Positions 30,067-42,539 of a stretch of DNA of 64,000 bases are shown one piece after another. The DNA comes from Chaunax sp. Z400. Its lineage: Eukaryota; Chordata; Actinopteri; Lophiiformes; Chaunacidae. A program made the translations under genes and the position numbers. Each line of letters begins with the position of its first letter. The stretch's first letter is position 1. The notes below the pieces were generated by a model, which saw only the letters and a list, made by a program, of their open reading frames with translations, was not told the origin of the DNA and made no database searches. The stretch spans positions 20,710,992-20,774,991 of the forward strand of contig CM075194.1 in assembly GCA_037577475.1 (NCBI GenBank), written 5' to 3'.

Positions 30067-32839
30067 TTTTAGGACTACTGACATCATCGTATCCTTTTTC
30101 TGGCCTTTCCAAAGCTTTACAGTATTAACATAATGGAATAAGCAGCATATAAATCTGACTAAGGCTGGAAAACGTAATCATGCTGTGACCCTCCTCTATC
30201 AGAGGCCACCATTAAAAGGCTATGTCCTGCTCTTATATAATAAATAAATATGTTGTGTGCTCTCTAGCCACCTGAGGAGGGTTTAAAATCTGTTATTCCA
30301 TTGGCTGTCACTTATTTGTGTTAAGAACACATACAAGTATAGGAAACCCCTGTTTGAACAGCTTTTGACTGTCAGATTGATTATAGGGAATTACACTGTT
30401 GACACGAGTGTTACCAATGGTACCACATGTTTATAGGAATCATTCTTACAGACTGATTGTAAGACTTCTTCCATAAAGGTTTGATTAGATGGCTTTATTA
30501 GCAGTTTAGCCTTTTAAGTCTTGCTAAAGTTACTTAATAAAACTTGTCTCAGTCCTTTAGCAAAGTCAGATGCAAAATAAATACGACTAAATAACAAATA
30601 ACACTTTATTAATAAATATTGTAAAGGGTTCACTTTTCTTTAATGACAAACAATTTGGTACGATTAACAGACAGCAAAATTAACAACAGCTACCTTTTCT
30701 TACTTCTGTCTAAAATGATGGAGCCACTGTTTCAAATTACAAACTATTTGAGATACCTGCCACTATTATCGGTGTAAACATTGTTAGCACAGTCTGCAGT
30801 ACTTCTTTGACAGGTGAAGTACAGTCACAGGGTGCCGTTTCACGTTAAAGTGAAGCTCATTTGTTTTTCCTCCAGGTATAATGATGCTCAGAGCCGCACA
30901 TAAATATGTAGTTATTGACTCCTCAGAGATGGCAGGTTTTGTGGCCGACTGCTGGCTTCAGTGGCTCACATGGAAACCGCAGCCGGTCACTAAAAAGCCA
31001 CAATTTCACTTACACTATTATTCATGTGCTTGCAGTAGACACTGACGTTTGTATGTGACAAAGATAAGGAAGGTATGATGGAAAACCACATTCTCATGCC
31101 ACATGTTTTTTTAAGCAGCACTGCTGGAAGGGGACTTCAGTGCATTATACAGCTGTCTGGTGTTCACCAGTGACTAACATCTTCAGTAGAGTGCCAAGAA
31201 CCCACACCACAGGAAAATACATTGTATTCTGTTGGTACAAATTCAGATTTGTTTCCCACCATCTCAGGTTCATCTCAGGCTTTTTGGGAGAAACAAAAAG
31301 GAAGGTACGTGCATATCCATCATGGGATGACATATTATATATATATATATATACACTCAAATGATAATTGATATAATATGCTTAATCGCCCATTGCAAGA
31401 GCTGTATGATGATAAATGCATTTTAAATGTATTCTTAATGGAATAATGGGGATGCATTTGCTGCACTTGCGCCATTTTTCAGATGTCCGAAACTGAGATG
31501 TGAAAGAAGTCTGATCCCACATCTTCATGAGCATTGATAGTGTTTACAAGAGACCAACAAAGGTGATTGGTCAGCTATGGAACTTCCCCTTCCAGCTATT
31601 GTGCTGCAAATTAATAAGATTCTATCTATCCATCCATGTCCAGACTTATTCTGTCATCTCAGTTTAGGATTATGCTGATCTACATAGGGATTTCAATAAC
31701 TGTACTTGCTATGATGTTATATTGAACCCATGCAGACTCAGAAATGTTGAGGAGGTGATGAATAGTTTTAAAATATCAGATATAATTCTTAATGCTTTTG
31801 CAACACTGAAACCTCAAATCTTTCTTCCATGACGTAGAGACATTCTATAAATCTAAAGATGACAGTTTGCCCTTTGGTAGTTTAAACAGGCAAACTGCTC
31901 TGAGCCGCTCTGACATTTTCATCCCCAGCTTACAGCACTGAGGGAAAGAAATGCATGGATAAGGAGAATTAGCCTAGGGACTACACCTGTATCCATTTTC
32001 CTCTAACTTCTGTAATCTGTAATCCTCCATCATCTGCATTTTCCAGCCCCTATAGCCTGAACCATGCCTCCAACTAATTACAACATCTTGAGGAAGTAAA
32101 CCTAATGATGAGAAAGGCAGGTGTGTAGAGCTGGAGGGCCACGCTAACCAGGATTTCAGGCAGAATGCAAGCAAATTAATTCCCTGTAATCGGTGTAGGC
32201 AGAGAACGTGAGCCAGTATAAATGTTCTCTCTGCAGATAATGTATGCCACACATGCATGACTGGAGTAACTATCTTTAACTAGGTAGAGGTTACTTTACA
32301 TTTTCCTGTTTTTAGCATTTTTGATCACTATCACTTTGATCACATTCACTACTTTGACACTTTTGTTTGTTTTGTAAATGTTCCAACATTTGTTGTCAGG
32401 ATGTGAAATCAGGCCAGAGTCTGCTATTCTGGTAATGTGGTGGCTTTGCCACTCATTTAAAGCCACCGATGGTTTGCATGGGAACTGATAGTTGATGTAA
32501 TTGACGTGTGGAACCAAGGACTATCAAGACTTATGTAGAAGTTTACCATTTATTCTCATAATAAATCAAAGTAAACGTCCATAAAGAATGGCACGGCATG
32601 TTCCCTTAAGACATGGTCAAAAACTATGTGCTCTTCCCACTCAATCACCTCCAATCACCTTGCCTGCCCCTGTGAGCTCACCTGGTTTTCCTGCCACACC
32701 CATCACCCAGTGTTCAAAACATAACGCTGCAACAAATATACACCAAATAATCAATAATCCAAACGTATATAATGGCTGCAACAAAGTTAAAACAAGATTT
32801 TACAGCCATAGTGGTGGCTGTGTTATACTTCAGCACATG
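30067..32839. other. No gene recognised
   Basis: AT-rich DNA with a short (TA)9 run at 31336-31353. I see no exon or clear repeat. Confidence 0.5.
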
Positions 32840-33600
32840 GGAGCTCTGAGCTAAAGGCTAACGTCAGAATGTTAACATGCTTCATTGACTAAAATACATA
32901 TGTTAAGCAAGTAGTGTTTAATATGTTCATCATCTCAGTTTAGCGTGTTAACATGCTGACATTTAGCACTTTAATTTAACACTACAAATACAGTTGAAGC
33001 TGATGGTCATTAGTTGTGCAGGAAATTGTGTGCGAACGCATCTAATTTTTAATGGCAATGCATTTAAAAGTGATGTGTAATCACTGCCTGGATTGTGTTC
33101 AGAGACAACATTTATTTGCCTGAATGAAATGCCATGAAAAAAGATCATGTTTTCTGTTACTTTTATGCTTGGAAATATAACCTGATGATCACATGATCAC
33201 ATGGGTTAAATGTTCTGGAAATGAAATGAAATTTGTTGTCAATGAACATTATCCTAATATGTTCTGAACCAACATTCTTGAAACTTGTCACATTAGTTAA
33301 TTAAACTTCGCTAAGTGTTTTAATAGAAGACGTAATTGATAAGTATTACCTTCCCCTGTTTTTGCTGTGTAATTCATCCTGCGAGGGACATGAATGTCCT
33401 AAAATAATGTCATGGCAATCCATTCAATAGGTGTGGAGACTTTTCACACAGAACTACCAAAGTGAAGCTGATGATGCTGTTAGAGGAAAAGTCAGCAGGT
33501 CCCCAAAGTAATCTGGGTTCATCCTCAGGGGATCATGAATGTCTGTAAAGTTTATAGCTTCCACCAAAGTAGTTGAGTGACACACTTAGAGTCTAGTGCA
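32840..33600 (+). repeat. Decayed teleost repeat (TTAGCGTGTTAACATGC type)
   Basis: Shows TTAGCGTGTTAACATGCTG, GAAGCTGATGGTCATTAG, TCATGGCAATCCATTCAAT, GAGGAAAAGTCAGCAGG and GGGATCATGAATGTCTGT in the order of a common long teleost repeat known to me from memory. The copy is interrupted by unrelated sequence around 33050-33330. A short fragment of the same family is at 44826-44905. Confidence 0.65.
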
Positions 33601-33669
33601 TGGCTAAAAACAAACGGACGTTTCAACAAAATGACAAAGGACTACTGTACAGATCAGTTTTTCCACTCT

Positions 33670-33810
33670 CTGTAACCACTTGTACTTTGCAGGGTTGCGT
33701 GGGGGTCGCTGCCTATCCCAGCTGATACTGGGCGAGGGCCAGGCTACACCAGAACATGCATACTCCGCACAGAAAGGCCCCCAGTCTGGATTCAAACCTA
33801 TAACCTATCC
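33670..33810 (+). repeat. Teleost dispersed repeat, partial copy
   Basis: Shares CTATCCCAGCTGATACTGGG, CAGAAAGGCCC and GGATTCAAACC with the 4720-5045 family. The middle is deleted. Confidence 0.6.
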
Positions 33811-34504
33811 TGACAATGAAAATGACAAATTAGAGCCGTCTGTACCAAACATCACTCTCTCAGTTGTTAATGTATATGTTACTTTATTACATCAACTATT
33901 TTACTGACCTGTTTTCTCAAACATTTTAGATTTTTTCTTGCAAAGAGGATTGACCTACATTTCAACAGTTCATCATACAGTATATCCACTTCTGTTCCAC
34001 TCAGCTTCTTGAGAAAGAAAAATACAACTGACAGATGACAGAAACGGCACTGGTCCAGACATGCTGTATGTCTGAATTCAAATGGGTAACACAACACGCT
34101 CCATACGTTCCCCTGAAGTAAAGGCTCCATTGTGCTGTTTGCTCTTCAAACATTTCAGGTTGTCTCATGACCTCTCCTTAAACATACCAATGTGGTCTGT
34201 ACTCCATACAGAGATAGGTGACAGGTAATACAACATTAGTCCTGATGATAAACCTGAACTGTTGTCTGACTGACATGTTGTGTTTGGATGGATAGGATCT
34301 AAGCTTAGAGCTCTGGGGGATCCATTCACGAGCTTTGATGTCTTCCTGGGTAAAGGAAACCACAAACAAATGGTGACTCTGTAGCTGCAGGTTAGCCTCA
34401 GGCTAGATGGACTGACATATAGCTGAAAGATGTAGCAAAGCAAAGCAAAGCACCATTCATTTATGTTTTTAGAATTTATTGTTTATCTTTCTGCCTATTT
34501 ACAC
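33811..34504. other. No gene recognised
   Basis: AT-rich DNA. It includes a short AAAGC tandem run at 34437-34451. I see no exon. Confidence 0.5.
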
Positions 34505-34880
34505 ATTCAACAGACACAGTAACATTCATTTGGAGTCATTTCTGGCCACCTGCTGAATGTTAATGATCATAATCAGTTCTCTCCTGGTCAACACCAACTC
34601 CTGAGAAATGTCTGGAAATTGTGCAGCTAAATTCTCCATTATGTTCAACAGCTAAACGCCAAATTTGTGTCATTTCTTTAATGAAAGCAGCTGTTTGCCT
34701 GAAAACTGGGTCTCCAGCAAGCCGAAAACAAAACAAGGACCTTAAAGATGTGACCAAGAGGACTGCAGAGTCTGGAAATAATTATCTGTGGGTCTGTCAC
34801 TGCAGACCATTTTTACAAATAGTCATTGTCTCCATTGTTAATATGAAATGTTTCATTAATGACGCTTTAAGATTGCTAAG
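34505..34880 (+). repeat. Dispersed repeat, copy 1 of a pair
   Basis: Shares ACACATTCA-CAG, CACCAACTCCTGAGA, an AGCTAAATTCTCCATTATGT-type block and GGGTCTGTCACTGCAGACC with 60090-60500. The copies are diverged but keep the same order. It is a dispersed repeat of unknown class. Confidence 0.6.
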
Positions 34881-36837
34881 ATTGGAAACCCCATATAACA
34901 CTGCACAGCTTTTTTTCTCCTCCTTCTGGCAGTGAGAGTAATCACACAAACGTACACGTGCTTATGACGCCACAGGTTTCACCACACTCTATTTGCTGTA
35001 TAACCTACAACCAATCTTATAACCAGTCGTCTTCTAACCTATCTTTGCTGGTGCTCCAGCATCGTAAAGTCACCCCAGACCCCATATTTAAAAACTCTGG
35101 TCCACTCTAAAATACAAAGAGGTCTATCTGATGGTGATAGGGTGCTTGTTTGTTGGTGTCTGGAATGTTTATATTAATGGGAAAAAAAGAAGACAGAAAT
35201 TATATTAAGAACAAACCAAAGTCAATCAAATCTGATTTTTACTGTATTTTTTCTTATTCCAGACATGTCACTTTTATAATGAATTTAAATGACAGCTCAC
35301 AGTTATTAAATAATTGGGTGTCTCCAGGTCATGTTATCATCATACAAATGGGGCCTCAGTTTTCCCAAACCTCCATGAATGACAGTGACTTTGCTGCTAT
35401 TATCTCCCTGACAGGGGATGTACCCGGGCAAACCAGAGTAATGCTCATGGCCAGGGACACTGTGAGGAGGTCACGTCAGCCATTCAGTCGGGACAGTAAT
35501 TTGTACCTTGCCCAGACAATGACAGTGATGATTACAGGTAGGCCCTCGAGCTACATGAATTCCCAGAGAAGTCGTGGGTGACACTGTCACTTGGCCCAGG
35601 TCTGAGCTGGATATAGCTGTCAAATACAAAACAGGACAAATGACCTATTCACCTCTTACTGTAGGTGTAAAACATTCACATCACATTTTTTTTATTTTTC
35701 CTTGTATTATTGGGCGTAAGACTGGAGGCTTATTGCGTCTGAATTAAACTGTTGAAGTTGATGAAAATACATATCTTCATAAGTAATATCAAGTGTGAGG
35801 TAGTGTGGCATATTATAACCATCTTTTTAAAATTCCACGCCATTACAATATTGTCAGTTACAATTTTTGCAACAGAGTCTGCCAGTCATTCACAGTATTC
35901 AGATTTCTTACCCACACTCAAGGGATTTAAAGGAAACAGTATGTGCATGTCCTGTCCAGAGAGGAAAGAAGATCCAGGATGGGAGCAATGTTAGCCCAGC
36001 TTGGAATTAAAACTACATCAGTTACAGGAAAAAAGAAAATGGACAAATTGGGACTGGCCAAAAAAAGTAAAACCAGACACTGCTGTGTCCACATCGTGAC
36101 ATAACATCACCACAACATCCATGATCAGGCTGTTCTACTTATCAGGTTCTTATCAGGTTCACATGTGTTCTGGGCAAACAGTGTGCAGAACAACAGAAGG
36201 CTGAGATTCTGCTGCATCAGCGTTGGACACTGTTTCCTGGATAACACATTTTTCATGTGAAGATGCCAACCGTATTATCCCCACCATCTTGTTAATGGGT
36301 TTAAAGGAACTGAGATGCAGTGATTTATTTCCTGAGTGAGAAAAACTAATTCCCACTGAATTACCAGTTCCTTAATATTTGATGGCATCCAGAAGCCAAC
36401 AGCTGGTTGATGTGGACATTTTAATGAAATGCAGAGGACAGCCTGCGATCTTCAAAAATAAAACATCCAGTTTAAATAAGAGGTGACACAAAATGTGTTC
36501 CAACAAATTTCCAACAGAATCTTCATTTATGTTTTTAAATCAGAATGGTTCCCTTAATTTCAATGGTCAGTGTGAGATTTGTTTGTATAAACATGAGATA
36601 TAGGAAAGGCTATACAGTCAAATCTTAACAGATCAAATACTTATTTTTGGCTCAGGTTTTGGCTTAAGGCTGTATTGTGACTTGAGTTTGTGTACTATAA
36701 AGTAGAACACGATGAATCCTCTCAGGATTCATTGTTGTTTTTGTTTTTTTTGTGCTCTAAACTGATACAAGTAGTCATGGAGCAGTGTCCAGTATAGATG
36801 TTTTTATTGCCCCATAACACAATATTATTACCCCCCA
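34881..36837. other. No gene recognised
   Basis: A 143-codon plus frame at 35150-35581 has a GC-richer 3' half and a possible donor (TTACAGGTAGGC near 35535). I recognise no domain and see no matching acceptor, so I do not call an exon. The rest is AT-rich. Confidence 0.4.
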
Positions 36838-37165
36838 TCAAGGATGTTAACCTGTGACTGTATTTGTTAGTTGGTTGTTTTCTTTAGCAGGATTATGTAA
36901 AAACTACCATTGAGTTTCATATAACATGATGGAAGGATGAGGCACGGGTCAAAAAAATACAATGAAACATTTTCATGTGGATCCAAAAGGATTGAGCAAA
37001 TCTAGGATATTTTTTTCCCCACTTTCTTTATCATTGAGAATTTGGACATTTTTAAGGATTTTCTCAAATGATGCAAACAAAATACAGAATGAATTTCCAC
37101 AAAAATGTGTGCAGAGGTGGGGCATGGGCCGGGCAACTGTAAGAGGCATGCAGGATTGTTAAGCC
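36838..37165 (+). repeat. Teleost repeat (AGCAGGATTATGTAAAAAC type)
   Basis: Contains TTTAGCAGGATTATGTAAAA, ATGGAAGGATGAGGCACGGG and GGGGCATGGGCCGGGC in the order of a common teleost repeat. Other copies in the window are at 42050-42295 (inverted) and 47152-47290 (5' part only). Confidence 0.6.
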
Positions 37166-38929
37166 CTGATGGAAGTTTGCGCTCCACTGGGTGCCGGCCT
37201 AAAAATGATGGGACCTTTCTTAAAGACATGCTTTTACCGAAATCAATCAGGCTGAAAAACTTGAACTTGGGTTTCAAAATCCCAATCTTAAAACTTCATG
37301 ACTAAAAAAAAGGAGCAACCATGGCCGTACACAGGGTTTTAGAAATAGTGAGGTCCAAAATCTTAGCTTAGTAGAGGATTTGGGGCCAAAAACTGAATTG
37401 AAAAAAAAGTATTTAAACATTTGTTCATGTTACCAGTCTGACATCAAATGGATGAATAAATGTTAGCTATCAAGCTCGTTAATTAACTCAATTGACCCAA
37501 CTGGCATCATGATGGACAACCACTGTTTAATGGAGCTCAACCACCAGGAGCTATTTGTCGGATGAAGAATGTCATTGAACTACCAGCAGTCCACTAGTTA
37601 AGTTCTGTAGTTACCTGTGTCACACTTTGCCTGTCCGGTTTGTTGATGTCAGAGAACCACCGTGTTGTTTTTAGGCAATTATTTCACAACTTCTATTTTA
37701 CACACCTCTGAAAAAATGGCGAGGTCAGGACCTCGGTGACCTCAATGGCGGGTTGCCATGGAAGCAACCATTGAATTTTGGAAGAAAACCTCCGTAAATT
37801 TTTTTCTATCAAGAGTGTAAGACTAAAAAAACTGGGCTGCTTTAATAGATCAGACCCAAATAGTGTAATAATGTAATAATGACATCACCTGTTCATGTTA
37901 AGCAGAAAACAGTGAGATTCTTCATTGTAATATTACGAAATTATGCGTGTGCTCATTATGATTATGAATAAGTACATCATAGTTATGAGAAACAAAACAC
38001 TAACTTCTTTTAAACAATTATAAGATACTAGTGTGGAATTATGGTCACAATGATTTTACTCATATTATTTCTAATGTCATATATTCATGTATTCCTGATA
38101 AAAAAAGACTTCCATGTGTTTTTCCCTGCTTGCTTTGAGCCCAGTGTTACGCGTCTTCTCAGTACCTTCAGGACAAACAATAGAACAATTTGTAACATAT
38201 CTGTATATGCTATGAAACAGGAGTCCCACGTTGTGTTTATGTGTCTTTGTACTTGTTGGTACGGCACAGTAGTATCAGCAGACAGGTTCCCTCGCACCAT
38301 TGTTGTCCTTGATGGCATGATGTGAAGCATTGTGCGGAAAATTGCCTCCACTGCTGAGGCACAAAAGATTGAAAATGGGATTCTGCATTGTTGACAATGT
38401 AGGGAATTGTTTATTCAGTGATGGGCACTGTGTGTGTGTCTCTCTGTGTGTGTGTGTGTGTGTGTATTGTGTGTGAGACTCATCTGATGCTGAAAATGTC
38501 TCACATGAAATTTCATCCTTCTGCTTCTCCTTTGCTGAGGTCTCCAGCAGGATTCTTGTGGAATAAAACACAGCTATGTCTTTTGATTCTCATACAGTTG
38601 TATACCTTTGCATACTATGGTTGTGTTACATTGCATACTAGACTCAAATCACAGTTATTCATGAGAGTGCAACACTATTAATCCTGTTCATCAGTCAGTG
38701 AGTGATATTTCCCTCTAATAATTTGGTTTTGTTAGAATTACCAATCACATTGTTTTTAATGTCAATCAACCTATTTGTATCACTTGGTGACATGATGATT
38801 TTTTTTCTTTGTTTTTTTCTATGTTGCTGTTTAGGGTCCAAGGAGGCACAAAAACTCACTAAAATTAGCATAGTCATCAAAACTACAATCTGATATGGGT
38901 TTCAGGATCTGTTCAGCCCCAATGCAAAA
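37166..38929. other. No gene recognised
   Basis: AT-rich DNA with a (TG)n run at about 38443-38465. I see no exon. Confidence 0.5.
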
Positions 38930-39059
38930 TTTCAAAGACGTATGTTTCACCTAGAAGTACGAAATTTGGTCGGCATGAGTATCATCTCCAAAAAAAGCTT
39001 CTTGGTTCCATGACCTAAACCCAATAGGAAGTCGGACATTTTCAATTCCCCTTCTAGAT
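38930..39059 (+). repeat. Fish repeat fragment (CCATGACCTAAACCCAA type)
   Basis: GAAATTTGGTCGGCATGAG and CCATGACCTAAACCCAATAG, then GGAAGTCGGACATTTT. A related fragment is at 41500-41640 (TTCCATTACATTAACCCAAC, GGAAATCATCCATTTTG). Confidence 0.6.
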
Positions 39060-39545
39060 AATAATGTATTTTGTGTTTTGGTGCCTTTCAAGGAACTCAA
39101 GGACGCTTTACAAAACACAATGTAAAAATGAGGATACACAGCATAAGCAATCGGCAAAGTATCAAAACCAACAACATATCAGAATACCAGGCTAAAATAA
39201 ACAAAGAATAACTACAATAATCAGTATAAATGTGATTACAGGATGATCAGACTGACAGATCAGACTTATGATCAGACTGAATTGGCAAATTGAGATGTTA
39301 GGCTGCATTTAAACGTATGAAGGGGGTCAGTAATTGAGATGTCTTGTGGTATGGAGAACCAGAGGCCAGGGGAAACACGGCTGATGTTTCCTCAACCCCA
39401 TGGTGGTCAAACGAGTATAAGATACAGTGAGACAGATGAAGGAGGACGGTGGAGGATGTGCACATGTGAAGGAGATTAGAGAGATATGGATTAGCCAGAT
39501 TGTGAGGAGTCTAGACGGTAAAACGCAGAATCTGAAAAGTAGTAA
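39060..39545 (+). repeat. Dispersed repeat (GGTGCCTTTCAAGGAAC type)
   Basis: Starts GGTGCCTTTCAAGGAACTC followed by GGACGCTTTACAAAACACA and later GGAGAACCAGAGGCCAGGGG. I associate this arrangement with a common fish repeat; its class is uncertain. Confidence 0.5.
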
Positions 39546-39689
39546 ATGAAAAATCTGAAAGTAGTTCTATGTTCTATATTTGTTGTATATGTGTCTATAT
39601 GTTCTATGTTCTACTGAATTGTTTCTGGTAATGATACGAGCAGCTGACTCTCAACCAGTAATCAGCCACATCGGTTACATTCTTGGATT

Positions 39690-40090
39690 GGTTCACTCCT
39701 ACCTACCAGAGTTTCAGTTTGAACCCTTGCTGCTTCCACTCGTTAGATATTCTTCCACCAGATCACAGCCACAGTGACACCTGTTGGTCACAGGAAATGC
39801 CATTTTTATACAATGATGTGCTTATCCTTCAACAAGATTCACCTCAAAGTTATATAATGAAGTTATACTGCATAGCATGTAAGTTTTCACTAAATGTTCA
39901 TTATTCTCCATGAAACACAAAGTTGCTGTAGCTCAAATATTTAATGTCCAATTTGCAAAAATGTTACATATTTGATTAAAATCCCAGCCTGAGGACATTT
40001 TGCCAATTTTCATTCATTGGAACATAATATGTAATAGGTGTAATAATTCTGTTGAAGGCATCTAGTGGACACAGGAAGTGATGCTGAAAT
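39690..40090 (+). repeat. Fish repeat fragment (ACAGGAAATGCCATTTTT type)
   Basis: GACACCTGTTGGTCACAGG and AAATGCCATTTTTATACAAT, then AACACAAAGTTGCTGTAG. It resembles the segment at 41780-42015 (AACAGGAAGTTGTTGTAAC). They are probably parts of one long repeat family. Confidence 0.5.
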
Positions 40091-41499
40091 CCTTCCAGTG
40101 TGCAAAATGCACCAAAATTCAGAAACCTTGTTAGCTGTTCCTACATTGCTTTCAGCTTGAAGTGCAATGAATGCATTGATTAATATCATCCATATTCACA
40201 TATTGAGTTAGGGTGTTGTTGACTATGCTTTATTTAGAACCAGCTGGTGTATCATACAAATGCAGTTGGAGAGAAATGAGTGTGTCTGAATGAAATCTCC
40301 TGCTGCGACATATTGTATGTCATCGTCATAGATAAAACGAGGGCATGGATTTATGAGTCTTTCATCAAACCCACCGCCTATCTAGAAACAAACCTGTGGA
40401 ACATTAATTCAAACTCCTTTAGAAGTTATTTTTTTCCAAACCTAAAGATCCACCTCCACATATTCTTTATTTGCAATGACCATCAGACAATATATTCCAT
40501 AATGACTTTTAATAAAGATATTGCAATTCTAACAGGCTTCCATGCACCTTGTGTATAATAAAAGGCTTAAAGTATGATATAAATATATTTTTGCAATATA
40601 TGTTTATTCTTGAAAAGGTCACTGCTGTCACTGAGAAATTACTTGAGTAAAAAGTTTAATTCCAAAGTCATTATTTGACTCTAAAGTTACATAATAGTTA
40701 ATGAATGAAGGAAAGGGGTCATATTTTTCATAAAACTGTGCAACCACAACAACAGATGGCAAACTATTGTGAAAACAACTGCAAATATTAATTTTATAAC
40801 CTTTTTTGACACCTTCTGTCTTAAATTCTTAAATGTAGTGTTCACTGTAGAGAAACTAAATCTTATCATAAACAGAAGGAAAGCAGCTTGGGTAATTTTG
40901 AGGTGAGGATGATGGAATGATGGGGGAAGAGGGTGCTAATGAGGAATGGAGGAGGAAAAGAACGTTGAAGGGAAAAGTTAGTTAGTCGTATTGCCCAAAA
41001 GTCACATACGATTGTCCTCAGAGGCTAGTGTTAATATGTCCAGCCCACGCTTTCTAAGAAGACAGGGAAAAACTCCCAGGGGGAAGAAATGTTGGTACAG
41101 AGCAATCGTCCCCTAGATTAAAGACAGATCCCCTCTTCACGGATGGCTGGGTGGGCAATAAGTGATGTAGGAAGTTGGGTGGGCTGCTGGCCTGGAGGAT
41201 GAGTAGGGTGACAAATTGTCCACCACTTCACTTGAATAGCTGGCGGAATCTCTTTCTCATAGATGGCTGTTTTTATCCGCTGCTAAAGGTCGCCAATCTT
41301 GTTCTTAATCAAGTTCCATCTTGTCTCTAGAGCTTTGCTCTCCTTCTGCAGGGTGTGGTGGATATCTCTGAGTGGGAGGAGGAAACAGGACCTCTCCTCC
41401 TGTCACTGCACCTCCTGACTTTACATCTTTTCCACTGTGTCACTAGGTCAGAGTGCAATTTGTTGATGCTGGGCCAAAAAAGTCTATTTCTCTGTGTTT
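40091..41499. other. No gene recognised
   Basis: AT-rich DNA up to about 40900, then mixed sequence. I see no exon. Confidence 0.45.
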
Positions 41500-42015
41500 C
41501 CCCTTTTGAATTAAGAGAAATGTGAAACTTGGTATGAATGTGTATCAAATCAAAACAGCCTCTTGGTTCCATTACATTAACCCAACAGGAAATCATCCAT
41601 TTTGAATTTATTGTTATTTTTCTTGAAGAGGTGCAGTACAGTACTTCCCTTTCTGAAGACCTACCAAACTTTTAAAAATGTCGTTATGCAGCAATTCAAA
41701 GGCAGCATGGTGAATTTCCACGTTACTGTAAATAAAACATTGGCAACAAAACACAAAACACTCATATGACTTACATTATATTGAGTTATAACCACACTGC
41801 CACCTACAGGCTACAGTTTCTATTCACCGATTTGCTTGCCATCCTAAGAGATTAACCAGATCAGATTTAGGACCTCAATGACATTTTATTGTGAAATTTG
41901 TGAGTTTCCATTGAATGTCACCACTGTAGCAACTCATCATCTGAAACAGGAAGTTGTTGTAACTCTAACATACAGTGTACAATCCACACCCAAGTTTTAC
42001 ATCCTACACATGTCT
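41500..42015 (+). repeat. Fish repeat fragments of the same family
   Basis: 41500-41640 matches 38930-39059 (CTTGGTTCCATTACATTAAC), and 41780-42015 contains ACTGCCACCTACAGGCTACA, GAAACAGGAAGTTGTTGTAA and CAATCCACACCCAAGTTTTA. All are decayed. Confidence 0.55.
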
Positions 42016-42049
42016 GTTTTGCTTGTCTGACCCATGCTCCACCCAGAAT

Positions 42050-42295
42050 TTGGTTCAGTAGTTTACACGTAATTAGGGAACATTAAAAAAAATCCCTCTA
42101 CCAATGTTAAAGAACGTTGAAAACAATTCCTGCATCCGCACCTTATTGGATCCACACCAAAATGTACTTGGCCCATGTCCCAACCTTCTACAAAAAAAAT
42201 TACTGAAAATTGAGTTTTCACATAATCCTGCTAACCAACCAACCAACCAACAGACACAGGTGGAACATGACCTCCTGGGTGGAGGTAATTAGTGT
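42050..42295 (-). repeat. Teleost repeat, inverted copy
   Basis: The minus strand reads ACCTCCACCCAGGAGGTCA, then GGTTGGTTGGTTGG, TTAGCAGGATTATGTGAAAA and GACATGGGCCAAG. It is the same family as 36838-37165. The (AACC)n run at 42233-42250 is part of it. Confidence 0.65.
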
Positions 42296-42471
42296 CAAGG
42301 GTTTGTTGCTTTCCATTTAAAGAGTGCTCCAATTATATAGTGTTCTTAATTTTCTATGAAATAAAAAAAAAGCTTTATGTGTTATAGCATTAAATGACAG
42401 ATGCATAATGTTGTAAGACATTGGTGAGCTTATACACCATTTGGTGAGACACATCTCTGAAACTTCAGATT

Positions 42472-42535
42472 CAGAGAACTTTATTTATCCCAAAAGGGCA
42501 ATTCATCTGTAGCTTACCCAGTGCATACATTCAAC
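42472..42535 (+). repeat. Retroelement tail-like fragment
   Basis: GAACTTTATTTATCCCAAAA followed by GGGCAATTCATC, similar to common fish retroelement 3' tails. Short and uncertain. Confidence 0.45.
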
Positions 42536-42539
42536 GCAG

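Noticed and set aside
35150..35581. Possible exon ending in a CAG/GTAGGC donor
   Set aside because: No recognisable protein and no matching acceptor; a chance frame is as likely.
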